Below, in pieces: positions 43,396-53,154 of a DNA stretch of 64,000 nucleotides. Every line of letters starts with the position of its first letter. Position 1 is the first letter of the stretch. The notes beneath the pieces are model-generated. The model did not search any database. It was not told the origin of the DNA and worked only from the letters and a program-made list of their open reading frames with translations. The translations under genes and the position numbers were made by a program. The stretch lies in contig JAJPJB010000065.1 in the NCBI GenBank assembly GCA_021324465.1, positions 47,392 to 111,391 of the forward strand, written 5' to 3'. This DNA comes from Hyphomicrobiaceae bacterium. Lineage in GTDB: Bacteria; Pseudomonadota; Alphaproteobacteria; Rhizobiales; Xanthobacteraceae.

Positions 43396-45441
43396 TTACT
43401 GGATGACCGTGAGCAAGCTCTGGATCATCTGGTTGGACGTCGTCATGACGCGGGCATTCGCCGAATAAGCCTGCTGCGCCACGATGAGCTGGCTGAACTG
43501 CGTGGCGATGTCGACATTCGACGATTCCAGCGAGCTGCCTTCGATGCTGCCGGTTGCCGAGTAGTTTGGCGGGCCTGATTCCGGCGTCGCCGCATAGGCG
43601 CCGCCGTTGAGCGCCTGCAAGGCATCGGCGCCGTTGAACGACGCCAGCGTGACCTCGGCGAGTGGTATGGTTTTGCCGTTGGTGAAATTGCCGACCACGC
43701 GATTCTGGCTGTCGACCGAGACCGATTGCAGCGAGCCCGCGGCATAGCCGTTCTGCTGCAGGTTATTGACCTGCACCGAACCGCTGGTGCTGGCGAACTG
43801 TGTCAGACCATCCGTGCCGATCTGCAACTGCACATTGCCCAGATTGTCGCCGTTTACCGTCAGCCCCGGAATGGTGAGGCTCGTAATCTGCGGCGACATT
43901 TCACCACTCGAATTGAAGGAGAAGGTCGTGCCGACATTGGTCCAGGCCGAATTGGTGCCGGTCGCCGCCGAATTGCTCTGATAGAATAATTGCCAGGTGC
44001 TGCCGCTCGACGAGCTCGATATTTGGGCCCACCGGAACTGCACATTGACCGGATTGCCCACCGAGTCGTAGGCGGTGATCGAGCCGCCGTCGACCGATTC
44101 AGAATCGAACGTGGAGACGTCATTGGCGATCACGGTCCCGTTGGCCGGCAGCGCCGTCAAATTCGTGAGCCCGAATTTCGAAGTCGAAACGCTACCACCG
44201 ATTTGAATGCTGTTCGAGGAGCTGGTCGCAGTGATTGTGATATTGCCGGTGGCGTCCACCGTCGCGGTGTAGAGATTGCCACTGGCGGCCGCCGCGTTGT
44301 TGAGCGCAGTTTGCAGTTGGGCGAGCGTGGCAACCTGACCCGCTCCGGTACCAAAGGTGATCACCTGGGTATTGGTGCCGCCGATGGGCACCGTGATGGT
44401 CAGGGTCTGACCCTGCGATACCGCATTCTGGGTGAGAAGGTTTACCGGCTTGAATGACGTGTTGCCGCTGCCGAAGCCGAGATCTGTTGCGTCCGCTCCG
44501 GCCCCGTTCGTGGTCGAAGTCGAACTGATGGAGATGGTGTCGACGTCATTGGTGCCTTTGATGACGAGATTGCCATTCGACAGCGAAGCGGAGGCTGCGG
44601 CTGAACCGCCGTTGATGGCAGTCATCAGATCGCCGATGTTGGGCGAGGTCGGCGGCGGACCGCCTGAAGGCGCAGGTACGGTATATGTCGTCGTGTTGGT
44701 GCCGTCGCTGACCGAAATGGTATCGCCCTGAAGGATACCGAGACTGGAGAGCAGCGTTGCGCTCGTGAGCGAGCCGACCGTACCGGTGCCGGTTGCCGGA
44801 GCGTCCGCTTTGAGGCTCGCGCCGCTGCCTTGGATTTCCGCATTGGCCGGCGCGCCGGCGATGGGATTGGCCTCGAAGTTGGCCGGATTGATGACGCCGG
44901 ATTTGGGCGTTGCCGGCAAGTTGGCCTGGTAATTGATCGACGTCGTCGCCACCGCCGGAATGAAATTGTTGTTGAACTGCAGAACCTGCGGCACGCTGCC
45001 GAGCGGGTTTCCAGTGGTTGCGTCGACCGGAATGCCCATCAGATAATAGCCGGCGCTGTTGACCAGGTTACCGTTGCTGTTCATCGTGAAATCGCCGGCA
45101 CGCGTGTAGTCGTTGATGCCGGAGAAGGTCGGCTGGTTGTCGACAAAGCCGGTCGGCTTGGCAACCACGAAGAAGCCGTTGCCGTTGATCGCCATATCGG
45201 TCGAGACCTGGGTGCTGGTGATCGACCCTTGCACCGTATTGGTCGCGACCGAACTTGCGGTCACGCCGTCCGGGCTCTGCTGGTTCAGCGCCGCCTGCGA
45301 GACCAGATCCTGAAACGCCGTGTTGGTCTCTTTGTAGCCGGTGGTCTGGGAGTTGGCGATATTGCCGGAAATGTTCTGCAGCGCAAACGACTGAGCCTGT
45401 AGACCGGCCACCGCGGTGGTCAACGCATCGAAAATACCCAT
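43396..45441 (-). CDS. flgE: Flagellar hook protein FlgE (large form)
   Basis: FlgE builds the hook. From ATG 45441 the product is 681 residues. The N terminus (MGIFDALTTAVAGLQAQSFALQNISGNIANSQTTGYK) and C terminus (FSQLIVAQQAYSANARVMTTSNQMIQ) are standard. The protein is about 280 residues longer than enterobacterial FlgE because of central insertions. Residues 219-335 form a module shared with the small protein at 31630. A second Flagellin_IN-like stretch (TLTITVPIGGTNTQVITFG) follows. GGAGA lies nine bases before the ATG. The longer frame up to 45543 overlaps the sigma-54 promoter and is rejected. Confidence 0.95.
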   Translation of the reverse strand: MGIFDALTTAVAGLQAQSFALQNISGNIANSQTTGYKETNTAFQDLVSQAALNQQSPDGVTASSVATNTVQGSITSTQVSTDMAINGNGFFVVAKPTGFVDNQPTFSGINDYTRAGDFTMNSNGNLVNSAGYYLMGIPVDATTGNPLGSVPQVLQFNNNFIPAVATTSINYQANLPATPKSGVINPANFEANPIAGAPANAEIQGSGASLKADAPATGTGTVGSLTSATLLSSLGILQGDTISVSDGTNTTTYTVPAPSGGPPPTSPNIGDLMTAINGGSAAASASLSNGNLVIKGTNDVDTISISSTSTTNGAGADATDLGFGSGNTSFKPVNLLTQNAVSQGQTLTITVPIGGTNTQVITFGTGAGQVATLAQLQTALNNAAAASGNLYTATVDATGNITITATSSSNSIQIGGSVSTSKFGLTNLTALPANGTVIANDVSTFDSESVDGGSITAYDSVGNPVNVQFRWAQISSSSSGSTWQLFYQSNSAATGTNSAWTNVGTTFSFNSSGEMSPQITSLTIPGLTVNGDNLGNVQLQIGTDGLTQFASTSGSVQVNNLQQNGYAAGSLQSVSVDSQNRVVGNFTNGKTIPLAEVTLASFNGADALQALNGGAYAATPESGPPNYSATGSIEGSSLESSNVDIATQFSQLIVAQQAYSANARVMTTSNQMIQSLLTVIQ

Positions 45442-45515
45442 GACTTGTCTCCAACTCGCTCTCAACGCGACGGCGGCAAGCCAAGGCACAGGCAGCCGCA
45501 CCCGCCGCTCTTGGA

Positions 45516-45530
45516 GCAAGCGGCGTGCCA
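45516..45530 (-). promoter_or_regulatory. Sigma-54 promoter of flgEKL
   Basis: On the minus strand the sequence is TGGCACGCCGCTTGC, a perfect match to TGGCACG-N4-TTGC. It ends 75 bp before the flgE ATG. This is the best sigma-54 site in the window. Confidence 0.87.
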
Positions 45531-45708
45531 TGAAATTTACCATGCATTTTCAGTTGCTTAGGTCAAGAACGCTGCAGTCGCGCCGGAGCACTTATGCCGG
45601 TCCGCGGCAAAAATTGCCGGGGACCTCGGCCGCATATCAGCAAGTAATGTCCGCCTTGTGAGCGGCGCGAGCCAATGCTTATTGTGCAACAAACGATAGA
45701 GGGTACTT

Positions 45709-46554
45709 ATGCGTTTTGAAGGCACCAGCGCCTATGTCGCCACCGATGATCTGAAGGTCGCGGTCAATGCCGCGATCGCGCTCGAGCGGCCGCTTTTGGT
45801 CAAAGGCGAGCCGGGCACCGGCAAGACGGTGCTCGCGATCGAGATCGCCAAGGCGCTTTCCGCGCCACTGATCGAGTGGCACATCAAGTCGACCACCAAG
45901 GCGATGCAGGGTCTCTACGAATATGACGCAGTCACGCGGCTGCGCGACAGCCAATTGGGCGACGCGCGCGTCAAGGACATTCGCAACGACATCAAGCGCG
46001 GCAAATTGTGGGATGCCTTTGTCGCCGACGAACGTCCGGTTCTGCTCATCGACGAGATCGACAAGGCTGACATCGAATTCCCCAACGATCTGTTGCAGGA
46101 GCTCGATCGCATGGAGTTCTTCGTCTATGAGACCGGCGAGACCATCCGTGCGCGCCGCCGCCCGATCGTCGTCATCACCTCGAACAACGAGAAGGAATTG
46201 CCCGACGCCTTTCTGCGCCGCTGCTTCTTTCACTACATCCGCTTTCCCGATCCCGACACCATGCGCGCCATTGTCGAGGTGCATTTTCCCGGCATCAAGC
46301 ATCGCCTGGTCGCCGAGGCGCTGAAACTGTTCTACGGGATTCGCGACGTTCCGGGCATGAAGAAGAAACCCTCGACCTCCGAACTGCTCGACTGGCTGAA
46401 ACTGCTCATGGTCGAGGATATTTCACCGGAGATTTTACGCGAGCGCGATCCCAAGCGGCTCATTCCACCGCTGCACGGCGCGCTGATCAAGAACGAGCAG
46501 GACGTCCACCTGTTCGAGCGTCTTGCCTTCATGGCGCGACGCGAGGGGCGTTAG
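45709..46554 (+). CDS. MoxR-family AAA+ ATPase
   Basis: This 281-residue AAA+ ATPase has Walker A GEPGTGKT (about residues 33-40), Walker B VLLIDEIDKAD (about 111-121), a sensor-1 Asn in VVITSNNEKELP, and an arginine-finger region DAFLRRCFFHYI. MoxR proteins act as chaperones that mature metallo- or membrane complexes, usually with a VWA (CoxE-like) partner encoded next door. No VWA gene follows here, so it is an orphan or its partner is elsewhere. AGAGGG precedes the ATG by five bases. It is divergent from flgE. Confidence 0.93.
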   Translation: MRFEGTSAYVATDDLKVAVNAAIALERPLLVKGEPGTGKTVLAIEIAKALSAPLIEWHIKSTTKAMQGLYEYDAVTRLRDSQLGDARVKDIRNDIKRGKLWDAFVADERPVLLIDEIDKADIEFPNDLLQELDRMEFFVYETGETIRARRRPIVVITSNNEKELPDAFLRRCFFHYIRFPDPDTMRAIVEVHFPGIKHRLVAEALKLFYGIRDVPGMKKKPSTSELLDWLKLLMVEDISPEILRERDPKRLIPPLHGALIKNEQDVHLFERLAFMARREGR

Positions 46555-46621
46555 ATGTGAGCGTCCCAATATCTTCCGCTTATTCCCGCGCAGACGGGAT
46601 CAAGCTCTTTCCGGAGGCGCA

Positions 46622-46667
46622 GCTTCCGGGTCCCCGCTCGCGCGACGCCTGCGCGGGGAGCAGAAGC
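46622..46667. terminator. Hairpin between convergent moxR-like and outer-membrane genes
   Basis: Nested arms GCTTC (46622-46626)/GAAGC (46663-46667) and TCCCCGC (46631-46637)/GCGGGGA (46653-46659) fold into one hairpin in the 126-bp gap between convergent genes. There is no long T-run. It could be a bidirectional Rho-assisted terminator or a REP-type element. Confidence 0.5.
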
Positions 46668-46680
46668 GAATGAACTTCGC

Positions 46681-47538
46681 TCACCACAGCGGATGCATGG
46701 CAAACGAATAGGTCGCGCCGAGGCCAAAAGTCCATTGATCCGGCGAGCCGCGCTGGGTGACGAGCGGCGAATTGGCGGCCGAATCGGTGAGTCGCTCGAA
46801 CTCGACAAAGCCATGCGCCGCCCATTGATTGCCGAAAAATTCTTCGAGCTGGGTGCCGACGCCGTAGGAGTAAAGACCGCCGGAAGCATGATAGACCGGC
46901 AATGGCGGCAACCCGGCGGCCGTTGAGCCGACCGACTGCGCCTGCGTGATGCCGAAATACGGGTTGATCGCAGGCGCGGATTCAACGGTGATGCGTGGTC
47001 CGGCCGACCAGCGAAACTGCCCGAACGGAATGACGGCATCGACAAAACCGTCGCCGGTGACACCGCCCGCGCCGCCAAAACCTTGCCGCAGTTCGCCGCG
47101 CAGCCGCAGCCAGTCGATTGGCCAGTATTCGGCAAAGCCGCCAGCTTGGACTGTGGTGTTGACATTGCCAAGACCGTTGAGCGCGGTGTAGCGCGACGCG
47201 TTGCGCTCCCAGATGACATTGACCGCAGGCCCGAACTTGAACGGCCCGACGTCAACAGCGTCGAAGCCAAAACTGTCGCGCGGGCCGAAATACGGCGGCT
47301 GCTCGCCGGATCTGCGCACGCTGAACAGCGGCAATCCGCCCAGTCTGAGCTTATTATCGGGCGCCCCCGCCCAGGCCGGGCCGATGCGACCCTCGAGTCC
47401 GATGGTGACAATCCAATCCGGCACCACGGGTGCCGCCGCGACAGGCGCAGGTGCCGCTTGCGGCAGATCGGCCGCCGCAGCCATGCCCGGAATGACAAGC
47501 CCGGACGCCACCAGCATGCACCGAACAAGAATGCTCAC
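46681..47538 (-). CDS. Outer-membrane beta-barrel protein, MipA/OmpV-like
   Basis: This protein of about 285 residues has a signal peptide (core MLVASGLVIPGMAAAADLP) and alternating hydrophobic strands ending in an aromatic-rich C terminus (LGATYSFAMHPLW), as required for outer-membrane barrels. The overall pattern (GLEGRIGPAW.., FGPAVNVIW.., GAGGVTGDGF..) resembles the MipA/OmpV scaffold family. Function is unknown; family members bind murein synthesis enzymes or act as porin-like barrels. GTG 47538 is preferred because it gives a compact signal peptide; ATG 47517 is the alternative. It is convergent with the MoxR gene. Confidence 0.75.
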   Translation of the reverse strand: MSILVRCMLVASGLVIPGMAAAADLPQAAPAPVAAAPVVPDWIVTIGLEGRIGPAWAGAPDNKLRLGGLPLFSVRRSGEQPPYFGPRDSFGFDAVDVGPFKFGPAVNVIWERNASRYTALNGLGNVNTTVQAGGFAEYWPIDWLRLRGELRQGFGGAGGVTGDGFVDAVIPFGQFRWSAGPRITVESAPAINPYFGITQAQSVGSTAAGLPPLPVYHASGGLYSYGVGTQLEEFFGNQWAAHGFVEFERLTDSAANSPLVTQRGSPDQWTFGLGATYSFAMHPLW

Positions 47539-47587
47539 TTGACCCCGCCCCGTCCGCGAACCCGCATCCCTTGCTTGCACTCTAGCG

Positions 47588-47624
47588 CAAGAAAGGGAGC
47601 ACAAGAAAGGGAGCACAAGAAAGG
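47588..47624. repeat. 14-bp tandem repeat
   Basis: The unit CAAGAAAGGGAGCA occurs at 47588-47601 and 47602-47615, with a partial third copy to 47624. It lies upstream of the outer-membrane protein gene, inside a frame extension I rejected. Slippage could vary the copy number. Confidence 0.75.
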
Positions 47625-47663
47625 CCACAGCGCGGCGACGCGGATTAAGCGCATCACCGGCAT

Positions 47664-49088
47664 TCAGGCGCCGGCTTGCTCCGAATCTCCCGGTGCTGCA
47701 GCCGAATCGGCGGCTTCTTGGTGGCAGGGCGCTGCGTGCTCCGCTGTTTCAGCCTCGTGTGCCGGAGTAAGCGCTCGGCGACGCGCGGCCTCGCGAGCCT
47801 TGGCACGGCGTTCCGCGGTCGCCGACTTGAGTCGCTTAATGAAGCCGCGCACTTGCATGGCCGCGCGCCCGAACACGCCGCCCGCCCAAACCAGTTCAAA
47901 CGGCGTGAACTGCCGCCAGGTCAAATCGCCGTCGACGATTGCGCGCGCGATGATATTGCCGGCCATGGCAGTCGTGTTGAGGCCGTGTCCGCCAAAACCG
48001 CTCGCCAGCCAGACGCCCGGCCCGAGTTCGCCGATCTGCGGCATGCGATGGATGGTCAGACCGAGCGTGCCGGCCCAGGCATAATCGACCGCAACATCGC
48101 CGAGCTGCGGATAAGTCACCTTGATGTCGCCGGTGAGCGCTTTGACGTAACGGCGGGGATCGCGCGGCCACGTAGTGGCCCGTCCCGAAAGCATCAGACG
48201 ATCACCCCCGACTACACGATAATGATTGTCGGCATGATCGCTGTCGCTGATGCCGCCGGCGTAGCCGACGGCTTGCGCGAGCCGCTCGCCGAGCGGCGCC
48301 GTGGTGATGACATAGGTCGTCACCGGCAGGAGCGTTCCGGCCACGCGCGGCATCAGCCCGTTGAGCGCGACATTGCCGCACAACACGACGTGATCGGCGC
48401 GCAGCCGTCCGCCCGGCGTCACGATGCGTTTGCGCACACCGCTCGGGTCGATGGAGAGCGCCGGCGTATCCTCGAAAATGCGCGCGCCGTCGCGCTCCGC
48501 AGCTGCGGCAAGCGCAAGCGCGTAGTTCAGCGGATGGATGGTGAAGGCGCGCAGATAATTGATGGCATAGAAATAACGCTCGCTGCGCAGCACACTGCGG
48601 ACGCGCTCAGTTGACCAGCCTTCGATCTCGCAGCCAAGCTCGCCCAGCAAGGCCACGTAGTTGACGAAATCGTCGCTGTTGTCGGTCTTTGACACATAGA
48701 GCCAGCCGTTCTGCGGATCGATTCCGGGCGCGCTGCTTGCCATTTCGCGTACATAATCGAGTCCGGCTTGCGCCAGCGCCCACAGGCTCTTGGCGCGCTC
48801 GAAACCGACCCGTTCCACCAGCTTATCGGCATCGGCGCCAAAGCCTGGCAGCACGAAACCGGTGTTGCGGCCTGACGCGCTCCCGGCAAGGCGGCCGGCT
48901 TCGAGCAGCACAACGGACCAGCCGCGACCGGCAATTTCGCGCGCCGTGGTCAGGCCCGCGAGCCCGCCGCCGATGATGCAGACTTCGACATCAAGATCGA
49001 ATGCCAGCGCCGGCCGCGGCGACGCATCGACTTTGGTCGCCGCATACCAGGTATTGCCGTATGCCGCCGTCGTTTGGTCGTCGGTCAT
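47664..49088 (-). CDS. FAD-dependent amine oxidoreductase (DAO family, PuuB-like)
   Basis: This 474-residue flavoenzyme has an N-terminal dinucleotide motif VCIIGGGLAGLTTAREIAGRG (written in part: IIGGGLAGLTTARE, about residues 33-46), then LLEAGRLAGSASGRNTGFVLPG, the substrate-side signature of gamma-glutamylputrescine oxidase relatives, and a C-terminal FAD loop GFGGHGLNTTAMAG. It should oxidise an amine or amino acid and pass electrons to O2. An Ala/Glu/Arg-rich tail of about 70 residues extends past the usual end. No putrescine pathway genes are nearby, so the substrate is uncertain. Confidence 0.88.
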   Translation of the reverse strand: MTDDQTTAAYGNTWYAATKVDASPRPALAFDLDVEVCIIGGGLAGLTTAREIAGRGWSVVLLEAGRLAGSASGRNTGFVLPGFGADADKLVERVGFERAKSLWALAQAGLDYVREMASSAPGIDPQNGWLYVSKTDNSDDFVNYVALLGELGCEIEGWSTERVRSVLRSERYFYAINYLRAFTIHPLNYALALAAAAERDGARIFEDTPALSIDPSGVRKRIVTPGGRLRADHVVLCGNVALNGLMPRVAGTLLPVTTYVITTAPLGERLAQAVGYAGGISDSDHADNHYRVVGGDRLMLSGRATTWPRDPRRYVKALTGDIKVTYPQLGDVAVDYAWAGTLGLTIHRMPQIGELGPGVWLASGFGGHGLNTTAMAGNIIARAIVDGDLTWRQFTPFELVWAGGVFGRAAMQVRGFIKRLKSATAERRAKAREAARRRALTPAHEAETAEHAAPCHQEAADSAAAPGDSEQAGA

Positions 49089-49222
49089 CGATTGTGGTTT
49101 CCTGGCCGAGCCGCCGCCGTTGTTGCCGCGCGGTTTGTAGGAAATTTGGGCCGTTCAGGCCAGTGCTGCGACTTCGCGGCTGCAGGCTGGACAGGTGGCG
49201 CCTGGACGGCGACATTAACGGC

Positions 49223-49747
49223 ATGCTCCGATTAATGCTGTTGCGCCACGCCAAGACCGAGCGCGCCGAGCCGGGCCAGCGTGATCGCGACCGCAAGCTG
49301 ACCAAGCGCGGTCGCAAAGACGCGCCGGCGATCGGCGCCTATATGGCGCACCACCGTCTTGTGCCGGATTTGGCGCTGGTCTCGCCCGCTGCCCGCGCGC
49401 AGGAAACCTGGGCCCTGGTCATTCCCGCATTCGTCAAAGCGCCGAAGGCGGTGATGGACGAGCGCATTTACAATGCCACGCCCGCGCAGCTCATTGCCAT
49501 CATCAAGGAGAGGCGCCCGGCAAAGTCGCTGCTCCTGATCGGCCACAATCCGAGTTTTCACGAACTCACCAATCAGCTGATCGCGTCAGGCGATATCGAT
49601 CTGCGCGAGCAACTCAAAGAAAACCTGCCGACCTCGGGTCTGGTGGTCATCGACCTGCCGATCGACGACTGGCCGCAGTTGCATGTGCATGCCGGACGCC
49701 TCGAGCGTTTTGTGACACCGCGCCTGCTGGCCGAAGCGACCGAGTGA
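49223..49747 (+). CDS. SixA-like histidine phosphatase
   Basis: This 174-residue phosphatase of the histidine phosphatase superfamily has the catalytic LMLLRHAKTERA motif (RHA, about residues 8-10) and the second-half LIGHNPSFHEL with its catalytic His. Length and layout match SixA, which removes phosphate from His-phosphorylated phosphotransfer proteins. ATG 49223 was chosen because it places the RHA motif ten residues in, as in SixA; upstream codons read the opposite-strand oxidoreductase. Divergent from the oxidoreductase and convergent with the M20 dipeptidase. Confidence 0.9.
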   Translation: MLRLMLLRHAKTERAEPGQRDRDRKLTKRGRKDAPAIGAYMAHHRLVPDLALVSPAARAQETWALVIPAFVKAPKAVMDERIYNATPAQLIAIIKERRPAKSLLLIGHNPSFHELTNQLIASGDIDLREQLKENLPTSGLVVIDLPIDDWPQLHVHAGRLERFVTPRLLAEATE

Positions 49748-49755
49748 CTGTCAGC

Positions 49756-49863
49756 CTCATTGCGAGAAGCCAAAGGGTCCGCGCGAAGCGCGCGGCCCGA
49801 GGACCGCGACCAAGCAGATCCCCCTCGGCACCGCGGACTGATTGCTTTGCTCGCAGTGACGGT
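49756..49863. repeat. REP-like intergenic element, copy 1
   Basis: CCTCATTGCGAGAAGCCAAA at the left and GATTGCTTTGCTCGCAGTGAC at the right (shown in two parts: GATTGCTTTGC, TCGCAGTGAC) are imperfect inverted copies of the CATTGCGAG..AAGCAATC repeat type. A GC-rich inner hairpin (CCGCGCGAAGCGCGCGG) lies between. It fills the gap between the convergent SixA and M20 genes. Confidence 0.6.
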
Positions 49864-49868
49864 TCAAC

Positions 49869-51272
49869 CTAGTCCGCCAGCGCCGCCATAATCCGCGCCC
49901 AGCTGCGGATGCCCTTATGGAAGCAGCGCAGATCGTATTTCTCGTTCGGCGAATGCACGCGATCGTCGTCGAGCGCGAAGCCGACCAACAGCGTATCCAT
50001 GCCGAGAACGGTCTTGAAATCGCTAACGATCGGGATCGAGCCGCCGGCGCCGACTGTCACCGCCTTCCTGCCCCACTCCTCGGCGAGCGCGGCGCGTGCC
50101 TTGTTCAGCGCCGGATTGTCGAAGGCGACCTCGAAAGCCGGGTTGCAGCCAAAATTGCCGAATTCGACCGTGCAATCGGCCGGCAGCCGCGCGCGTACAA
50201 AATCGCGGAACGCCGCGCGGATTTTTTCCGGGCTCTGTGCGCCGACCAGACGGAACGACACTTTGGCGCTGGCTTTGCCCGGGATCACGGTCTTGGCGCC
50301 CTCGCCCGTATAGCCGCCGATAATGCCATTGACCTCCGCCGTCGGCCGCGTCGCGATCTGCTCAATCAGCATGCGACCGCGCTCGCCCGCCGGCTCCTTC
50401 AGCCCTACCGGCTTGAGGAATTTCTCGGGCGTCAGCCCGAGGCCGGAAAGGTCCGCTTTGATGTCATCCGGCAATTCATGCACACCGTCATAAAAGCCCG
50501 GGATTGCGACCGAGCCGTCCGGCTTGTGCAGCGCCGAGAGAATATCGGCCAGCACATGGATCGGATTGCGCGCGGCGCCGCCGAACAGGCCTGAATGCAG
50601 ATCGCGGTCGGCGCAGGTGAGCCGCACCTCTTCATAGACGAGCCCGCGCAACGAGGTCGTGATCGAGGGCGTCTGTGCATCCCACATGCCGGTGTCGCAG
50701 ACCAGCGCCAGATCGCGCTTGAGCTCTTGCGCATTGTCACGCACGAAGCCGAACAGATGTCTCGAGCCGCACTCCTCCTCGCCTTCGATCATCATCGTGA
50801 CGTCCAGCGGGATTTTTCCGGTCACGGCTTTGAACGCCCGGCAGGCCTCGATGAAGGTCATCGCCTGGCCTTTGTCGTCGCAGGCGCCGCGCGCGACAAT
50901 GATCTTTCGCCCGTCCTCGATGGTCTCGATCCTGGGCTCGAATGGCGGCGACTTCCAAAGATCAAGCGGATCGACCGGCTGCACATCGTAATGACCGTAG
51001 AACAGCACACGTGGCGCCCCGCCGTTGCCGGCCTTTTCGGTACTTTTGCCGATCACAACGGGATGACCCTCGGTCGGCCGCACGCTGGTCTCAAAGCCGA
51101 GGCCCGCAAGGTCGTTGGCGACATGTTCGGCCGCCTTGCGGCATTGCGGCGCATAAGCCGGATCGGTCGATACCGACTGAATGCGCAATAGCGCGAACAG
51201 TCGATCGAGGCTTGCGTCGAGATCGCGGTCGATGCGATCGAGCACCGCAGGCAGAGCTTGCAAGGCTGTCAT
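49869..51272 (-). CDS. M20-family metallodipeptidase
   Basis: This 467-residue di-zinc peptidase of the carnosinase/CNDP-like group has the metal ligands YGHYDVQPVD (His, Asp), GACDDKGQ (bridging Asp), EGEEECGS (catalytic Glu pair), VCDTGMWD (Asp) and the C-terminal FHKGIRSW His. A dimerisation lid domain occupies the middle. It should cleave dipeptides or related amides in the cytoplasm; no signal peptide is present. Its start is 4 bp from the end of the upstream HerA-like gene on the same strand, so they may be co-transcribed. Confidence 0.92.
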   Translation of the reverse strand: MTALQALPAVLDRIDRDLDASLDRLFALLRIQSVSTDPAYAPQCRKAAEHVANDLAGLGFETSVRPTEGHPVVIGKSTEKAGNGGAPRVLFYGHYDVQPVDPLDLWKSPPFEPRIETIEDGRKIIVARGACDDKGQAMTFIEACRAFKAVTGKIPLDVTMMIEGEEECGSRHLFGFVRDNAQELKRDLALVCDTGMWDAQTPSITTSLRGLVYEEVRLTCADRDLHSGLFGGAARNPIHVLADILSALHKPDGSVAIPGFYDGVHELPDDIKADLSGLGLTPEKFLKPVGLKEPAGERGRMLIEQIATRPTAEVNGIIGGYTGEGAKTVIPGKASAKVSFRLVGAQSPEKIRAAFRDFVRARLPADCTVEFGNFGCNPAFEVAFDNPALNKARAALAEEWGRKAVTVGAGGSIPIVSDFKTVLGMDTLLVGFALDDDRVHSPNEKYDLRCFHKGIRSWARIMAALAD

Positions 51273-51276
51273 GATG

Positions 51277-52911
51277 TCACCGTCTTAATACGCCGCCGAG
51301 GGCGCCGCGCACGACCGCTTTGCCGATATTGCCCGCGGTTCGGCTGCCAGCCGATTTGGAGAACTCCGAGGCCACTTGCGTGGCGACGCCGGCGACGACC
51401 GCGCGCGCGACATTGCGCGCGATCTGCTGCGAGGTCGTGAGCGTTTGGCCGCGCGGACGGCCGATGCCGAATAGGCCCTTGAACCATTGCCCGACGCGAT
51501 GGAAGAATCCGATATGAGCGGGCGCCTGGGCAGGCGCCGCGCCGCCGTCGCCCGACGCTCCCGGCGTGCCGTCGGCGGGCGCGGGCAGGCTGCCGCCTTC
51601 GGCCAAGCGCTTGCGCAAAATCTCAAAGGCTGAATTCGGATCGACCGCGGTGTCGTATTTGCCCTTGAACGGGCTTTTGTCGATCACCGCTTTGCGCTCG
51701 TCATCGGTCACCGGGCCGATCCGCGCCGAGGGCGGGCGGATCATGGTTCGATCGACCATCGATGGCGTGCCCGAACCTTCCAGAAACGATACCAGCGCTT
51801 CGCCCTTGGCCAATTGGGTAATGACCTGCGCCGTATTGAGCTTTGGATTCGGGCGAAACGTGTCGGCCGCGGCCTTGACCGCCTTCTGATCGGCCGGCGT
51901 GAACGCGCGCAAGGCGTGTTGGACACGGTTGCCGAGCTGGGCCAGCACGCTGTTCGGGACGTCGGCGGGGTTCTGGGTGACGAAATAGACGCCCACGCCT
52001 TTGGATCGGATCAGACGCACCACCTGCTCGACCTTCTCAAGCAGTTCCTTGGGCGCCTCATTGAACAGAAGATGCGCCTCATCGAAGAAGAAGACGAGTT
52101 TTGGCTTGGGCGGATCGCCGACTTCCGGCAGCTTCTCAAACAGTTCGGATAGAAGCCACAGCAGAAAGGTTGCATAGAGCCTCGGGCTTGCCATCAGCTT
52201 GTCGGCCGCGAGCACATTGATCATGCCGCGACCGCTGCCCGCATCGGTCCTTATCAGATCGTCGATGTCGAGTTGCGGCGCGCCGAAGAATTTCGTGCCT
52301 CCCTGGTTTTCCAGCACCAGAAGCTGCCGCTGCACCGCACCCACGGCATTGACCGCAACATTGCCGTACCTGGCGCTGATCTCCCTCGAGTTCTTTGCCA
52401 GATAGGATAAAAGCTCGCGCAGATCTTTCAGATCGATCAGGCCCGACCCGCCAGCGGCCCGCAGCTCTGGATCATCGTCGGCATAGCGAAACGCAATATT
52501 GACGACGCCTTCCTGCACGTCGTTGAGATTGAGCATCCGCGACACCAGAAGCGGCCCCATCTCGAACACGGTGGCGCGGATCGGATGGCCTTTCTCCCCA
52601 AACAGATCCCAGAATACGACCGGATACTGGTCCGGCGCATAAGCGAAGCCCAAGTCGCTGGCACGCTTGACGAACTCAGGCTTGGCCGCCCCGCGCGCGG
52701 CGATGCCCGAGAGATCGCCCTTGATGTCTGCGGCGAAGACAGCAACGCCGGCGCGCGATAGGCCCTCGGCCAGCACCTGCAGCGTCACCGTCTTGCCGGT
52801 TCCGGTCGCGCCGGTGACAAGGCCGTGACGATTGGCGAACCCCAAGGACAGAAATTCGTCACGTTCTCCCCTGCCGACGAAAATTTCACTGCCGCGATCA
52901 GGCGCCGTCAT
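51277..52911 (-). CDS. HerA-like/DUF853 ATPase
   Basis: This 544-residue P-loop ATPase of the HerA-FtsK class (DUF853, YjgR-like) has Walker [14 protein letters not shown] (about residues 33-45), Walker [13 protein letters not shown] and a sensor segment [12 protein letters not shown]. The C terminus is Ala/Gly-rich with amphipathic stretches. Biochemical function is unsettled; HerA relatives pump DNA or protein. ATG 52911 follows GAAGGA at good distance and is preferred to a TTG at 52986. It lies 4 bp upstream of the M20 gene. Confidence 0.88.
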   Translation of the reverse strand: MTAPDRGSEIFVGRGERDEFLSLGFANRHGLVTGATGTGKTVTLQVLAEGLSRAGVAVFAADIKGDLSGIAARGAAKPEFVKRASDLGFAYAPDQYPVVFWDLFGEKGHPIRATVFEMGPLLVSRMLNLNDVQEGVVNIAFRYADDDPELRAAGGSGLIDLKDLRELLSYLAKNSREISARYGNVAVNAVGAVQRQLLVLENQGGTKFFGAPQLDIDDLIRTDAGSGRGMINVLAADKLMASPRLYATFLLWLLSELFEKLPEVGDPPKPKLVFFFDEAHLLFNEAPKELLEKVEQVVRLIRSKGVGVYFVTQNPADVPNSVLAQLGNRVQHALRAFTPADQKAVKAAADTFRPNPKLNTAQVITQLAKGEALVSFLEGSGTPSMVDRTMIRPPSARIGPVTDDERKAVIDKSPFKGKYDTAVDPNSAFEILRKRLAEGGSLPAPADGTPGASGDGGAAPAQAPAHIGFFHRVGQWFKGLFGIGRPRGQTLTTSQQIARNVARAVVAGVATQVASEFSKSAGSRTAGNIGKAVVRGALGGVLRR

Positions 52912-53154
52912 GGGATGTGTTCCTTCGTCGCCGCTCTCGGGTCCAATTCTATAATCCGCGCCCGCGATCGTTTCCACCGGGTGCAAGCCACCGGATTCTC
53001 AGGCAAGCGGTGGTGATTTGCGTTGCAACTTTGTCACGCTCCGCCACGTTCCGGCCCGAGAAGGCTCACCAAATTGGCGGATTCATTGACTCGGCCTGCT
53101 CACGCCGCATTATGGCAGGAACCTGCCGACAGTGCGGGGGCTGGCGAGGGGCAA

